Shown piece by piece: positions 1 to 12,200 of a DNA stretch of 44,771 nucleotides. The position numbers and the translations under genes are program-made. Below the pieces are notes generated by a model. That model saw nothing but the letters and a program-made list of their open reading frames with translations, ran no database searches and was not told the origin of the DNA. The stretch spans positions 372,698-417,468 of the forward strand of contig NW_003107092.1 in assembly GCF_000003605.2 (NCBI RefSeq), read 5' to 3'. Source of the stretch: Saccoglossus kowalevskii (taxonomy: Eukaryota; Hemichordata; Enteropneusta; Harrimaniidae). Numbering within the stretch: the first letter of the stretch is position 1; the number at the start of each line of letters is the position of its first letter.

Positions 1-755
1 AATCATACGGTACCACTAAAGACACGTGTGAATGAATCACTCCATTTTGTAATGACATGCAACGGAATACGAAGAAATGAATCTTTTTTTTCAACTGACA
101 TCAATAAATTATGAGAATGTGTTCATGTGTATTCCGAATATCGACAAGTTCCATGAACTAAAAATCAAACGTACTGCACACACGCCACATATGACAGATA
201 GCATTTGCTTTTGAAGAAAAATACGTTCATTATTTTCTATAATGAAAAAATATATATAATATACAAAATTTGCCAACAAAAACTCTATAAACTCTACACA
301 TCTTCTATCACAGTGACAACCGAGATGAGTTATTATATTTCCGGTTCACGTGATAGGCTTACAATTTTTATATTACCCTATATGGAATACATTGTCTAAT
401 GAGATATATCAATTAGTCGCATTTGGATTTACTACACATTAACGATTTTATCAACAAGATTATAATTATTTGTTGATGCCTGGTGATAGGACGAGTGCAG
501 CTTCCGATTTAGCAAATTGAAGAGAGCACTGAGACGTATTGAGGTGGAATTCATGGCCAATTCAGCGTCCCAATGGGAGGGGCTTCCAAGGGAATTAACT
601 ATTGGGCTTCAATGCACACGATAGTCAAAGTGCTTTTACAGATTGCTCATGTCACTTCTTTTGTTTCCATGAATAATTTAAGCGTATTTGGACAAATATT
701 TGTACAATAAATATACTAATCTGTTGGCGGATGTTTATACCACAGTGCATGCTGG
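1..755. other. Gene-free stretch, left edge
   Basis: No gene or known element is recognised. The stretch is A+T-rich with one palindromic E-box TCACGTGA at 346-353 and one ACACGTGT at 22-29. A slightly G+C-richer part at about 480-640 contains a CCAAT pentamer next to GGGAGGGGC, which is promoter-like but has no TATA box or open frame beside it. Confidence 0.5.
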
Positions 756-849
756 TAGAATAGAATAGAATATTGCTTTATTACAACGTTAAAGAAAATT
801 TGACAATTCTTTTTTGGTTTCTACACATGTAAAAGGTAATAAAGTTAAA
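756..849 (-). mobile_element. LINE/SINE-like 3' tail, left half, interrupted by an LTR
   Basis: Three AGAAT-type pentamers end in AGAATATT and run into TTTATTACAACG and a long A/T-rich segment. Non-LTR retrotransposons of many invertebrates end in a short tandem repeat of this kind; on the minus strand it reads as a (ATTCT)n tail. The same AGAATAGAATAGAATATT junction recurs at the right end of the array at 35063-35146, which supports a shared element type. The sequence right of the solo LTR (from 1316, CAAAACAGAAAG) probably continues the same relic. No reverse transcriptase frame is visible, so the family is not assigned. Confidence 0.4.
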
Positions 850-891
850 ACATATGTCGCATAGGACTTATGTACCACTTCCGTGTCACTG

Positions 892-958
892 GAATATTCT
901 AGATTTTGTTTAGAAACTGGTTGTAGGAGGCAATAGAAAGTAATGGAACATTCTAGAA
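892..958 (+). promoter_or_regulatory. Heat shock element pair in the solo LTR
   Basis: The second site, 946-958, reads GAACATTCTAGAA, a perfect three-unit match to the HSF1 consensus GAAnnTTCnnGAA. The first, 892-904, reads GAATATTCTAGAT and fails only at the last base of its third unit. Both lie 65-140 bp upstream of the TATA box at 1024-1031, the usual place for HSF sites in heat shock promoters. HSF binding is inferred; there is no expression evidence. Confidence 0.55.
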
Positions 959-1023
959 ATTGGTAGTAAGTTCCAGACTCATTATGTATGCTGATGTAAT
1001 GGTCTATTTATAGACAGTGTGGG

Positions 1024-1031
1024 TATATATA
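1024..1031 (+). promoter_or_regulatory. TATA box of the solo LTR
   Basis: TATATATA followed by GGGG, with a C/A-rich CACTCAGATCAG segment about 25-30 bases downstream that would hold the start site. A weaker TATTTATA lies at about 1005. Confidence 0.5.
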
Positions 1032-1315
1032 GGGGAGTTGTTCAGCACTCAGATCAGATCGGAGATCTCGTTGAATTGTATTGGAGTTTAAGTATCTAGT
1101 TATTGGAGTAGTGGAGTTTTACCGCGTTATTGTACTTGATGTTTGCAGAGTATAATAATACCAGTACCAGTTGAAACCTCATCTGTTGGCTCCGTATTCG
1201 TATTGTATCATTGTCGCCAGGGAAGTCTTTCTGTTACTGATGCCATTTTGGTATTTGAACCATCACACCTGTACTATACCAATTACGGTAATATTACGTT
1301 GCGTGTGACAACATA

Positions 1316-4300
1316 CAAAACAGAAAGTGTGACAAACAAACAAGAAAAAGTAAACTACTGTGGTAATATTATTTGCTCTCTTAGTATATTGTTTATAGCC
1401 TCGCTACTGAGGTAAGGTGAGTAATATGGTTAAGACGTTGCAAAACAGCATTTATATAACAAGTACAACTTGTACGGTATTTCTGAATATTTTGGGTAGT
1501 ACTAGATATTGATTACACGCTAGATGCATCTGTTGGTATTCGCCTTCGAAAGAAGTGAACTACGGGCACACGTTTACAATTAACAGTACGTACCAGTAAT
1601 TTAAAACGTATGCGCATAGCTGGCTACTTCATTGAACGAACACTATTTTGTGCTCAACGATAATCACTTGTTTAGTTTACAACATATCATAGATCATTAT
1701 TTATGATAATAATATAGCCTATTGGCCATGCCATCAATCATCAATACTCCCTCTGTTTATTTGTAAATTGTAATTCACTCCATGCTGTTGGCAACACACA
1801 ATATACTGTAGTGTGTAGGTCACGTCATATTTATTTGCACAACACTACTGGTAATAGTAAATAGGCCTTTATATTGCCATTCAAAAATCCACTCGTGTTA
1901 TTAACTGTAAACTGTAGACTTAGATCAGGTTTGATGAGTCAAAACCCGGCAGGAAATGGAAGTCAACACGGTTTTTCAAATCCAAGGGGAGTTCATTGTA
2001 TAATTCCTAAAGCCTTTTCATGTGGTGTACTTGTCCGGGGAGTTATATAGAAGGTCAAGGAAGCATTTAAGTTCAACCTTGACCACTAATCAGCATGAAT
2101 GCGTTGTTAGCTAATATGTACATTATCGTTCTACTAATATAAATTGGGTTCGAATGCTGCCTCCATTCAGTGTGTCACGTGATTGTCTGACTAATGTTTA
2201 CAGAAATGATATTACAAGCTCTTAATACTAAAACCACGCTAAACAAAATTAAAACAAGTCAAAAACGCTTATTCGGTGTTTTATTCAATCCAAAACCAAA
2301 GTAAGAATAAAACTAATAAAACAGCTCAATGTTCTAGAAAAACGGTCTAGAAAATGAAGCCTATCTATATTATGTGACGTCATTGCTTGAAGGAAAGTGC
2401 GAGAAGACCAGTGATTTAAACTGCTTTTCCACTCATATTTCCTAGCGTTAACTTAAAAAAAAGAGCATGAATTTAAACCAAGGTTGTCGTGACCATTAGT
2501 GTTGCAGACGATATAAATAAACTCATGTCACGTGATTCATTACGCAGGCAGACTAATTTTGTCGTCTGACAAACAGACATGCGTCACGATATTAACCAAT
2601 AACCTCGCGCTTGAGTACCATCATTCATGGCGCCGTTACTCCTTAGTTAAAAGATCATTTTATCTAATTTTATACTTTTATACTCCTCCATTTGGTGTCT
2701 TTGCTCACCACAGTTTTTACGCTATCAACACCATTTGGACATATGGAAACAAGTGCTATATTATATTCTTTAACTTTTCGTTATAAATTAATTAATTATA
2801 ATTGGTGTACCCCAAAATTGTATTTTACACGCATGGGTAAACAGATAGCAGGTAACCCAAACCATTCGTAAAAAAGAAGAATTCGTCAGTGACCTGCTTT
2901 CACACATGCCCTACTTTAAACAACATATGTATGATACGACGGGTAATTATGTTCAGTGTGATTACAGAAAGTTGAGAGTGTCGTCAATTTATGTGCAATC
3001 CTTAGAGTACCGTTTAAATCTATGAACAATTTTAATAACACACTTTATAAGCGTTCGTTATTATTTGTGATGTTAACCATTAAGTTTACTGCGTGCATAA
3101 ATTAACTATCACCGAGTTCTAACTTCATATTTGAAAATATTCCACCAGCGTTTAAATCACGCGTCAACACTGAATAGGAAAAAAACCTACGCGCTGTTTT
3201 TAAATCAATAAGTGTCTATGGATGTGTAAACGTGTTACAAGAAAGAACTACGCCGTATGTTACAAACAAATCCATGCATTTTATATAATGTACTATCGAC
3301 ACTGCTGTTTTTAGTGTGTGATGTTTTTTGAGACATCTATGCATTTATGCCGCTGTAGTTGATTGATTATTGTCAGTTTCTATATAGGTAAACCAAGGAA
3401 CAACAGACGAGATAATTCTATGGTGTAATTCAATGCCTGTATCTACAAGGTTAATTTGTGACATGCACACTTGGGGAAATCATGAAATACAGTGTCAAAA
3501 AAATCTCATCACAACACGGTTAAACAAATATTTTTTCTGATTTATAAAGATTGTAATTTCAATGCAATTATTTGCATATCGTGAAATATCTATATTCAGA
3601 TTTCAATATATTTCAATGGGTGTTTTCGCAATTAATTAGTATTTCAGTTGTCAATCTGCCATGCCATTACATGGGAGGAGGGTTACTTGAACTAATACGA
3701 TGGCACGTTACGTACATTTACTAGGATTTTCACGCTGAGAAATGTGATAATTGCGCTCATTTCCCACAGCTCAATCTCAACGGAAGGGTGTATTCCATTT
3801 AATGGAATTTCTAAAATACTGCTTTTTATTCAGAACGTCAACAATGAAAAGGTCACGTGATAGCATTCAGGTGTGTTGTCATTCACGGGGGACGCTGTGC
3901 CCCTGGGAGTCAGAGCAGCAACCCTTGCACATGAAGGACTGCAATGTTTGTAATTGCTGCACGTATTGTCCCCCAGAATGAAAAGGTCGACTTTACCAAC
4001 TTGTCATATCTCATTTACCCTGCAATGCACAGTGCAGTGAACACATTGTACCCCCATTTCACGGTCAAACAAATACATTTGAGGTTACCACTGTCATATT
4101 TAGGGCGTACGACAGTAATAATACTGGTGTGTGAACAATCATCCTGGCTCAATATCATCCCTCAACATGTTCTAACTTACTAGACGTATATTTAGTTGGA
4201 GCATGCGCACGTCCAAACCCTAGGACATGAGGCATATGCGCGTTAGCACATCTAAAGAGTACTTAGTTGTAACAAGATTTTCTCGAGTGTCAATGACTTG

Positions 4301-4504
4301 GTAACATTGCGTTGACGACCTCCAGATACCAATGAAATATAGAATACAATTCCTTTCATAATTTTAATTCTAAGAGCATTAGAATTTTAGTTCAAAATAT
4401 TAAACAGTCATTCACATTTTCGTTGGTGTGTTAATGCATTATCTATCGGAGGGTTGGTGACATAAACTGGAATGTCCAATCTTCAGATTGCAGGTGTCGA
4501 TGCT
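1316..4504. other. Gene-free stretch with scattered regulatory-like palindromes
   Basis: No gene is recognised. The stretch holds a perfect 8-bp inverted repeat GGTCAAGG (2053-2060)/CCTTGACC (2077-2084), TCACGTGA at 2175-2182, 2528-2535 and 3853-3860, and TGACGTCA at 2375-2382. A G+C-richer piece at about 3860-4110 is open on the + strand with many cysteine codons, but it is short, has no splice-site support, and matches no family I know. A GCATGCGC palindrome lies near 4203. Confidence 0.5.
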
Positions 4505-4553
4505 CTACGTGTTGATTCTATACACGTAGTAGGGATAGCGGGGTTAAATCCCC
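4505..4553 (+). other. Two consecutive hairpins, possible structured RNA
   Basis: CTACGTGT (4505-4512) pairs perfectly with ACACGTAG (4522-4529) around a 9-base loop. Ten bases later GGGG (4540-4543) pairs with CCCC (4550-4553) around TTAAAT. The second hairpin resembles a tRNA T-arm missing one loop base, but the first is too long for an anticodon arm and no acceptor stem is seen. Call it a structured element of unknown role, or a decayed tRNA-like relic. Confidence 0.3.
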
Positions 4554-5193
4554 AACTCTCGTGTCGCAGTTATAGGTCAGGAATGCAAAGCGTTAATCCC
4601 ATAGGGAATACATTGGCATCATACACAGGTCAAAGGTTATCATGTCATCAATAGAAAGACAGGATATGACGTCAGCAGCATTGTTACTGAACATAACCTA
4701 CCGTTATTTCCCCCAAGCACTGTTTTAGCAATAATTACCTTTTATATTAAAAACGACGCATAATTTGTGTAGATATTATAAAGGGAAGTTGTGAAGACAA
4801 CAAATGAGATTTCGATATGCCATACACAATTGTAGTTAGTATAGTTAAACAATTAGCACTCTTCTAGTCTATGGGTTGGATGTCGACGGAATTAACTCAT
4901 CGTAACTAATGTACAGTGTTGTTACAAGTATCTTGTTGAGAGACTTCACGATGTGTTTTTTCAGCTAACTGTCTTAATCGATCATTACTTGTAACATGGT
5001 ACATTCTATGATAATTGAAAATGTACGTATACACATTGTGGTCTAGTTACATCAATGTATCAAATTGACCTGTCGTATTCAATTATTCAGACGAGAAAGT
5101 TTAAAAGTCTCAGGTATTTGCATATTTCATTAATTTTTAATGACATGTTAACAATCGTCAACGTCAAGGAGACCTTCAGCACATCGCTTCAGA

Positions 5194-5251
5194 GCGTCAG
5201 GGCATGCGCAGAAATAGGGACGTTTCACAGGCGTCAGCGTGTGCGCATAAA
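5194..5251 (+). repeat. Duplicated NRF1-like site (37-bp spacing)
   Basis: Two 21-base segments, 5194-5214 and 5231-5251, match at 17 positions. Each begins GCGTCAG and carries a TGCGCA core; the first has GCATGCGCA, close to the NRF1 consensus. The second runs into CATAAAAGG, a weak TATA-like sequence. It is either a small tandem duplication or a paired regulatory site. No open frame follows. Confidence 0.35.
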
Positions 5252-5645
5252 AGGAGGTATTTGGTGCATACCAGCGTGATTTTACTGGAGGCAACATATT
5301 GATAGGTATCGCATGATAAATAATATAAGTATCAATTTCTTCTCCCTTTTATACTCGTAAAAACTGTATTTGTCGCATATATTTTGAACCTCTTTGACAA
5401 AGCTTATACAAGCAATAAACAAATGCGACGACATTTTAGACATTTGCATGCATTTACCTGTTAAGCTCATTAAACCAAAGATAAAACTAATGACGTTGTT
5501 CTCTGCTCCTGTTATTCAATATACACGTATATGTGTCTGTTAATAAAACAACCTACTTATAACGTTGTCAAAGTCGATCACGAGCTTGTGCTGATTAGTG
5601 AGCGACATTTGTCAACATTCGCATACTAGTTGGCAACAATGTTGG

Positions 5646-5683
5646 CCAATGACGTCACAGTTTCTCCATTCAGGATATATAGA
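5646..5683 (+). promoter_or_regulatory. CCAAT / full CRE / TATA cluster
   Basis: CCAAT at 5646-5650 overlaps a full palindromic CREB/ATF site TGACGTCA (5650-5657), followed 18 bases later by TATATAGA (5676-5683). The order and spacing fit a CRE-driven core promoter, with initiation expected near 5705-5715. The first ATG downstream (about 5719) opens only a few codons, so any transcript would be non-coding or spliced. Not proven to be a promoter. Confidence 0.35.
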
Positions 5684-5689
5684 ATACAT

Positions 5690-8600
5690 CTGCACATCAC
5701 GCCACTAGATCTCCTTCCCATGGGACTTTGCGCGTATACGCCATAGTACATTTACCTCTGTCACAGGTAGACATCATTCACCTCAATACGCATACGAATT
5801 TTTTCTGAAGGCAAACTACAAACAGAAAAAAAACTTTGTTTATGACAACTGAACTATTTATCAATGTTTGATTTCTGTAAATTCTGTATATTGTTTGAGG
5901 TAACGTTACCCGGTTGGACTTGGTGCCCGTGATATACTAAGGCTGGGAACAACAACACCATCTTACGTACTAGTATATAGTTTTAAAAGGAATATTAAAA
6001 CACTAGTATATTTTCTGGTGTACATTTTAACAACAGTTCTGGTTCGAACAGTTAGTCATTTTATACTAGTCAGTCATCAATTATATAATTTTATGCCCAA
6101 GCAACGTTCAAAAGACTGCACTTTTCTAGCTACTCAAAATATGGCGCATTTAAACTAATTAACTAACCATTTTATTCAGAGTTTAAACATGTTATTTAAC
6201 TTATTAAAGTTACACAATTGTATTAACCAGCAGACACTGGTGACTTTGTCCTGCGAAGTGATGATAAGTATCTCGTATCGAACAATACACGTATTGCCAC
6301 GTTAGTTTATGCGCACCGAAGCGCATGTTAAGCGCATGTTGCAAGCAATTATGTGAGCTAGTAAACTGACTTTTAATACGCCTTTAAAATTATATAACTC
6401 ATCTTTGTAGAATCATTCATATGCTATTAACCTGTACAAAATTCCATCTACTCAAATGTGCACACATTCGATCACAGCATTGGTGACATTTTTTGTTTAG
6501 ATTATCTTAGTCGAGTCTGATGACTTATGACTAAAGTACCTTATAAAAACCTGTTTTCTTTGTAGTGACTTGACGAACAAATGGATGTGTTAATAACACT
6601 CAAATTGGGCATGTATCGCCGACATCCGAATCGACATATCTATCCATGACACGCACAATTAAATAGAACTTTATTTAATTCCCATTTTGTATAGTTTGTC
6701 ACGTTTTGCAGATTAAAGAGCATTTCACTGTTCTGGATAGTTTGTTTCTGTCTGTCAAGTATGCTTCATTGAAACGTGCCATCGTGGCGTGGTTTTAAAT
6801 TCAAGCTATTACGTATATCACGTCAACACTTGCCGAGAAGAGCTGTCAATTTATACAAGAAACGCGTAAACTAGGCACTATGTACATATTTCAATTCCAG
6901 AAATAACAATATACATAATTTGCGGATGTTTTATTCTTCTGTGGCCAAGAGGGGATTATTAGTAAGCACATCACGTATTATGCAAATGTTATCAATGTGA
7001 AATATTGATATACCGGTGCCATCGATGTCAGGAAATGTACGTTGATGAATTTTAAAACGGAAACATATGTGGGAGTTATATTCATAACACGGCGACGTAT
7101 GTCTTCTATCTTTTTAAAACGTACACTAATTCCACATATCTCTTATTTGTAATGTTTCCCTGGTAAACACATTAATCACCCGGCTTCAATAGAAATAAAA
7201 TGAAAAATTAAATATGAATGATCAAGACTCGGGATTGCATTTTTGCCCATCTGTAAATATGCGAAGAGCTATTGCAATGTTATAAGTTACGACAGAGATA
7301 CTGTGCTCTGTTTTTATAGGCATGTGATTTGCTCTTTTGCATTTCACAAGAAACAGTATTTATGGTAACTATATACCTGATTGCAGTTAGTTCTCAAATG
7401 TGTACGCAGTTGTTTGCGCAAATCATCATCATTGTCGCCATTGGATGCCAGATCATATGGCACATACATATTCAAACACATTATATCGCGTTAGCAACAA
7501 CATACATTGATTACGTAACTACGAACACAGCATGAATAGTTAGTTTTGATTTATACTTTACAGTGTTTGCCTTAGGCGACCCACGTGGCGGTAAGAAGGC
7601 GGTTAGTGTGAGTATGGTAGCATAAAGAAGTATTTCATATACAATCCGAAAATTGTGAGGTTTTCACGTGAACAGAGTGCGTAAACCATACAGCTGCGAT
7701 AAATAGTGACAAACATTGGGGATATCGTCAAATTAAGAATGTGCAAAGGTGCCGCAGGATTGAAATAGATGTTAAAAGACGGAAATGTTTTTATTGCTAC
7801 CCAAGCGTATGTTTCTATAAGCACAGTGATTGGAATATAACTGCTGTACATTCCCTGAATGATTATTTTAACTACGGATTCTCATGGGTGACAGGATCAA
7901 CAAATTAAAATAGTTTGATAGACGTGTGGTCCACATGATCCCAACAATCCCACGTATAAGACGAATGGGATTTAGTGTTATATTTTATACTCTGACTCGA
8001 TGACAGGATATGTAATTCTAACTGCCGGAAGAACAGGTTGACTAATGATTTTGACGTATAGAATTCGAACACATGTACATCTCATAAAGCTGAATAAAAA
8101 AAATCGTCCAAATAGAACGAAATAAAGAGTAGAGACAACAATGAGTGGGTGACCTTGAAAAGGTTATAATAATAAATAATCTTACTTTGTGCAATCTTTG
8201 GCACAATAACAATTCCCACAAATATGTTTGTTTATAATTTTTTCTGAAAAAAACTCACATCAAAAAGTAGATTTGATTCAAGCCTACAATTTGTTGTGAT
8301 TTTTAGTCTTAGACGATTTGACTCTAGTTTCAATGATGTGCGTGAGCGCGGTAACGACATTGACTTTATGAGTGTAGTGACCATGACAACGGCAAACTAA
8401 AGAATTAGTACAATATGTTTTATCACGTGACATTTATTTATTAGCCCATAAATCACTTACATTATTACACAGGGTGTGCCTATCCCAGATTTATGGTGAC
8501 ACATAAACCATTTAATTATATATCCCTAGCAAACCGTGAATTTGGTATTAGCTGAACAATCACCTGCCCTTCACTTTCTACCTTTTGGTGGCACTTAATT

Positions 8601-9165
8601 GTACACAAACAATGTAATCCTAACGATTAAGACTAAATAAATAAAACATACAAGCACATAACAGATAGATATTAGATATACAGGATATCGGGTACTATAT
8701 ATTGCGGTAATAGGTTAAGGTTGTGGAGATTTTTACGATCTATACTGGTATGTATAATATAACTGTATTTTGTTCAAAATTCAGCATTTTCTTATCAAAC
8801 AATTATACAACTATTTCTGTATGCCAAAACACATATACAAATATTTAAATTACAAAATAAAAAGATAATTAATAAATAATAAATTGGGTTTTGTTACAGC
8901 TTAACTTATCATGTTGAAATAAACAGATATGAAATAACTACATACTGATCTTATATGACGTTCCTCTTGATAATTGTTAAAAATCCTTTAATATCTTTTT
9001 GTTCATTTCTCTTTCATGTTTTATTGATTTATATTGCTTATTAATTATTTTTTATTATTATCCCATTTTTTTTCAATTGTAGTTATTTTTAAAATCATTG
9101 TGATACTTTCGATTTTTGTAGAATATGTATGTTTAAAATATTAGGTAACCATATTAATCCCTTCT
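5690..9165. other. Gene-free A+T-rich stretch
   Basis: No gene or large repeat is recognised. Small features: a perfect tandem duplication of AAGCGCATGTT (6319-6329, 6330-6340), a 7-bp hairpin TATCAAT/ATTGATA (6990-7010), TCACGTGA at 7664-7671 and 8423-8430, and an RFX-like GTGACCATGACAAC at 8387-8400. From about 8640 to 9165 the sequence is very A+T-rich. Confidence 0.5.
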
Positions 9166-9239
9166 GAAGAATATTAAGTGTTTCAATAAACAATAGAATA
9201 TAGGAACAACTACACATACCTTCTCAATTAATATTCTTC
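9166..9239. repeat. 12-bp perfect inverted repeat spanning 74 bp
   Basis: GAAGAATATTAA at 9166-9177 is the exact reverse complement of TTAATATTCTTC at 9228-9239, with a 50-base spacer. This may be a tiny transposon relic or a hairpin-forming site; no target duplication was found next to it. Confidence 0.4.
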
Positions 9240-12200
9240 GAGGTCATCATACATCTCTAATAATGATCACTACAACTAGTGGGCATATCTATTCGTATAC
9301 AATAATGTGAGTGGTGTACACGACTAATTTTCCAATGAAAGCATGAGTTGCAACGTACGTATTCTGCGAATATGTGCAGTTGAAACAAATACTTTTACAA
9401 TGCCACGCAAAATGTACAAGAGTATGCGACTGCCAGTATACTCTGTTCGTGTGATGTAAACTAATTTCTCATTTTAACTTTAAAGGTAACTTTACTGTGA
9501 ACCACTTAAGCACGTATATGTAAACAGGCAACTTCTGAAAGACACTTCATTTCCGACAAAGTGAGATTGTGTTCATCTATCTTACCTATCTGTTACCAAT
9601 GACAACATCAAAATTAGCGGCATGCATTCATTTATTTAGTTTTATTAGCTTCATGGCATTATACAAGTCCTTGACTTACGTCACATTATATAGTAGTGAA
9701 CAAAAAATGCTTTTTTGAATATATATAAATGTCAAATTTGAATAGTTTGTCTTGTTATGACGATGAATGACGTAGTCGTCGTTATTGTCTGACAGCGTTG
9801 TTGCTGGAAAAAAGACTATTACCATGGAGATACCGTACATCAAATCTAAAAACAGTTATATTCTATACATTGGATGTACTAGTATATGATTTACTTTATC
9901 CTTAAACCTTTTCTAATATGTTTGGTATTGTATATTTTCCTTATATTGTTAAAACCACATAGATATTAGCAGTTAAATTAATTAAAAAAATGTTTTATCG
10001 GTGTATACAATATATACACTTTGCAGTATTTTTATAGCAGTGGTTGGGTACACGGTTTTCGTAGATGCAGGTTAACGGGTTGATTGTGTATTCCTACCCG
10101 AATCAGCCTGTTGATCAGAAAAAAATAAAACAGTGAAAAAAAACTAAATATAATTACAATTTAATTATTTCAATGAGCAACAGCGATATTACACAATTAG
10201 ACTAAGAATACCAAATTAAAATTAAAAGCACTACAAATGCTCAATATTTTAGCTAATTCTGGTGCCAATTTTTTTTCTTCGAAAGTTGAACCAAACAATC
10301 AGAAAAAAGCTTAGAAAAGTTTCAGGAAACCTCTGTTCTAAAAGTGCGTTAGCCGGGACAGTCCTCAATTTACATTTTCTGCGGGTGTTCCCCATATACA
10401 TATGAAATTAAGGTGAGCTAGGGCAATATTGACAAATATGATATCAATATGACCTTGATTAATTGTAATATGTCTAGCTAAACACTGCTGTTGGTCATAT
10501 AAACTAAATACATGCTGCATAGTTAACAGGACACATTGCGAAACGATCTCACTATAGATTATAAAATACAAACCACATTAAACATATTTTATCGATAACA
10601 CGTGCGACATTTGTGTCATCTGGTTTAGGTTATCAAAGCTGTAAAAGATACTCAAGTATCTAATTTTGGTGAGATTAATATCGTTACATATATACCTTAC
10701 TTTCGTATTTTAGTTCATTAACATGGGTATATTCAATACGTATGTTAATAATTAAATTTAGTGATACTAATTAAGGCTACAATTGACCATTTATATAAAC
10801 AATATATATTTTTATGATCAATTGTATTTTTTTTTCATTAATATAACTTTAACAAAAAAGCGTATTTACTTTGTAAACATCATTTCAACCCGCGGGCAGT
10901 TGTCTATTTAATCCCCTATTACTGACGCTGTAGCATTAATCTTTGAAGCTCCATTGAGCTTCGTTTTTCAGAGTGTTGATTTCAGTGTGATATGTATTGT
11001 TCGCAACAATATTATATGCCTTGATGTCAGCCGGTTATCTACGCGCAGGCACGTACGCCTAATTTTGAGTTGTGACATTTCAACGTTTTCTAGTTCGTTT
11101 CTGCAATATATATCCATGCTGCTAACGGCCATAAACCCCACATCAAACCTATTAAAGCGATGCTCTAAATATTAGGTGTTGCCCGTGTTTTCAACTATGA
11201 TTTACTAACATTATCTGTAGCACAGTAAGATTACTTATTATATCCATGAAGCAGTTGACGCACCTGTATGTGTAATTGTTAATAATACACTTCATCCCCA
11301 AGCTATTATCATTATTACAAAAAGTGAAAGTTCCAGCACATTAATCCTCCTCATTTTCAATACAAAATGTGATGTGTATAGTTGTTTAAGATTGTGTGTT
11401 TGTCGGTGTCGTGAATCGGCGGATCAGTTTGAAATCTAATAAAATTACAAATTTGCATAAATGAGATCATAAGAGAACAGAACTTATGTTCATATACTAT
11501 AATTACGTTGACGTGTTATTTAATGTTAGCAAATTAGGATGTGATATATTAAGTATACGTCTTCATCTATTTAATTATCTCTACGGAATGTTTTAACTAT
11601 GTTATTGGAAGCCCAGCCTGTGTGTTAATTCCATTGTCATCTATCGATATTTCTGCTGAGAACAGTATCTGTCTATATATATATATATATGCTTTTATTC
11701 TCTTTATGGTCGTTCGATTAACGATATGTGTCATCTAATATGTTATCAAGGTCACGATTTGTCCGCTTCACGGTACACGTAAAGCCCATAATCCACTGAA
11801 TTCTTTAAAATTGAATACAATAACAACCCTGTTAACGCGTACGCTGTAATTATGCAAATGAGGTCATTAAGAACTTCTAAATCATTGCAGAAGACAAATT
11901 GCTTAATCGATTCATGGGGCAAGTCATCCGTCAGTATAGTTCAATACAAGGAAACCTTTACGTACCGAATTTTAGGTTTAATTATTCTGACATTTGTATT
12001 ACTTAGAATAAGCGCAACATTAATAAGTACTATTTCCAGTTTGGGTAAAATACATTAAACACACAATATTTCAAATTTGTGTAGAGGTTAACTGATTATT
12101 ATCAACGTAAATGAGGCACTGAGGAATGGAATTGTGTAAATAACACTACATCTTCACACCAAGCACACATCGCAAACAATCGACGACGGGGACGGATGTG

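Larger units (their letters stand above)
855..1310 (+). mobile_element. Solo LTR (456 bp) with ACATA target duplication
   Basis: The element starts TGTCGC at 855 and ends GTGACA at 1310, a TG...CA pair with near-perfect short inverted ends. It is flanked on both sides by the identical pentamer ACATA (850-854 and 1311-1315), the 5-bp duplication expected of LTR retrotransposon integration. Inside are heat shock elements (892-904, 946-958) and a TATA box (1024-1031), which set the + orientation, followed by a CACTCAGATCAGATCGG-like stretch where transcription would begin. No primer binding site or polypurine tract adjoins the ends, so this is a recombined single LTR rather than part of a complete element. 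It sits inside a LINE-like tail. A clear AATAAA is missing, so the polyadenylation site is not located. Ty3/gypsy origin is an inference from length and ends. Confidence 0.75.

Noticed and set aside
1143-1415. 90-codon + frame overlapping the solo LTR
   Set aside because: Starts inside the LTR and runs across its end and target duplication, so it cannot be an ancestral gene; chance frame.
2107-2157. Possible tRNA-derived SINE: TTAGCTAATATG (A-box-like) and GGTTCGAATGC (B-box-like)
   Set aside because: The B box is good, but the surrounding bases do not form a T stem or acceptor stem, the A box is weak, and no tail or target duplication is seen.
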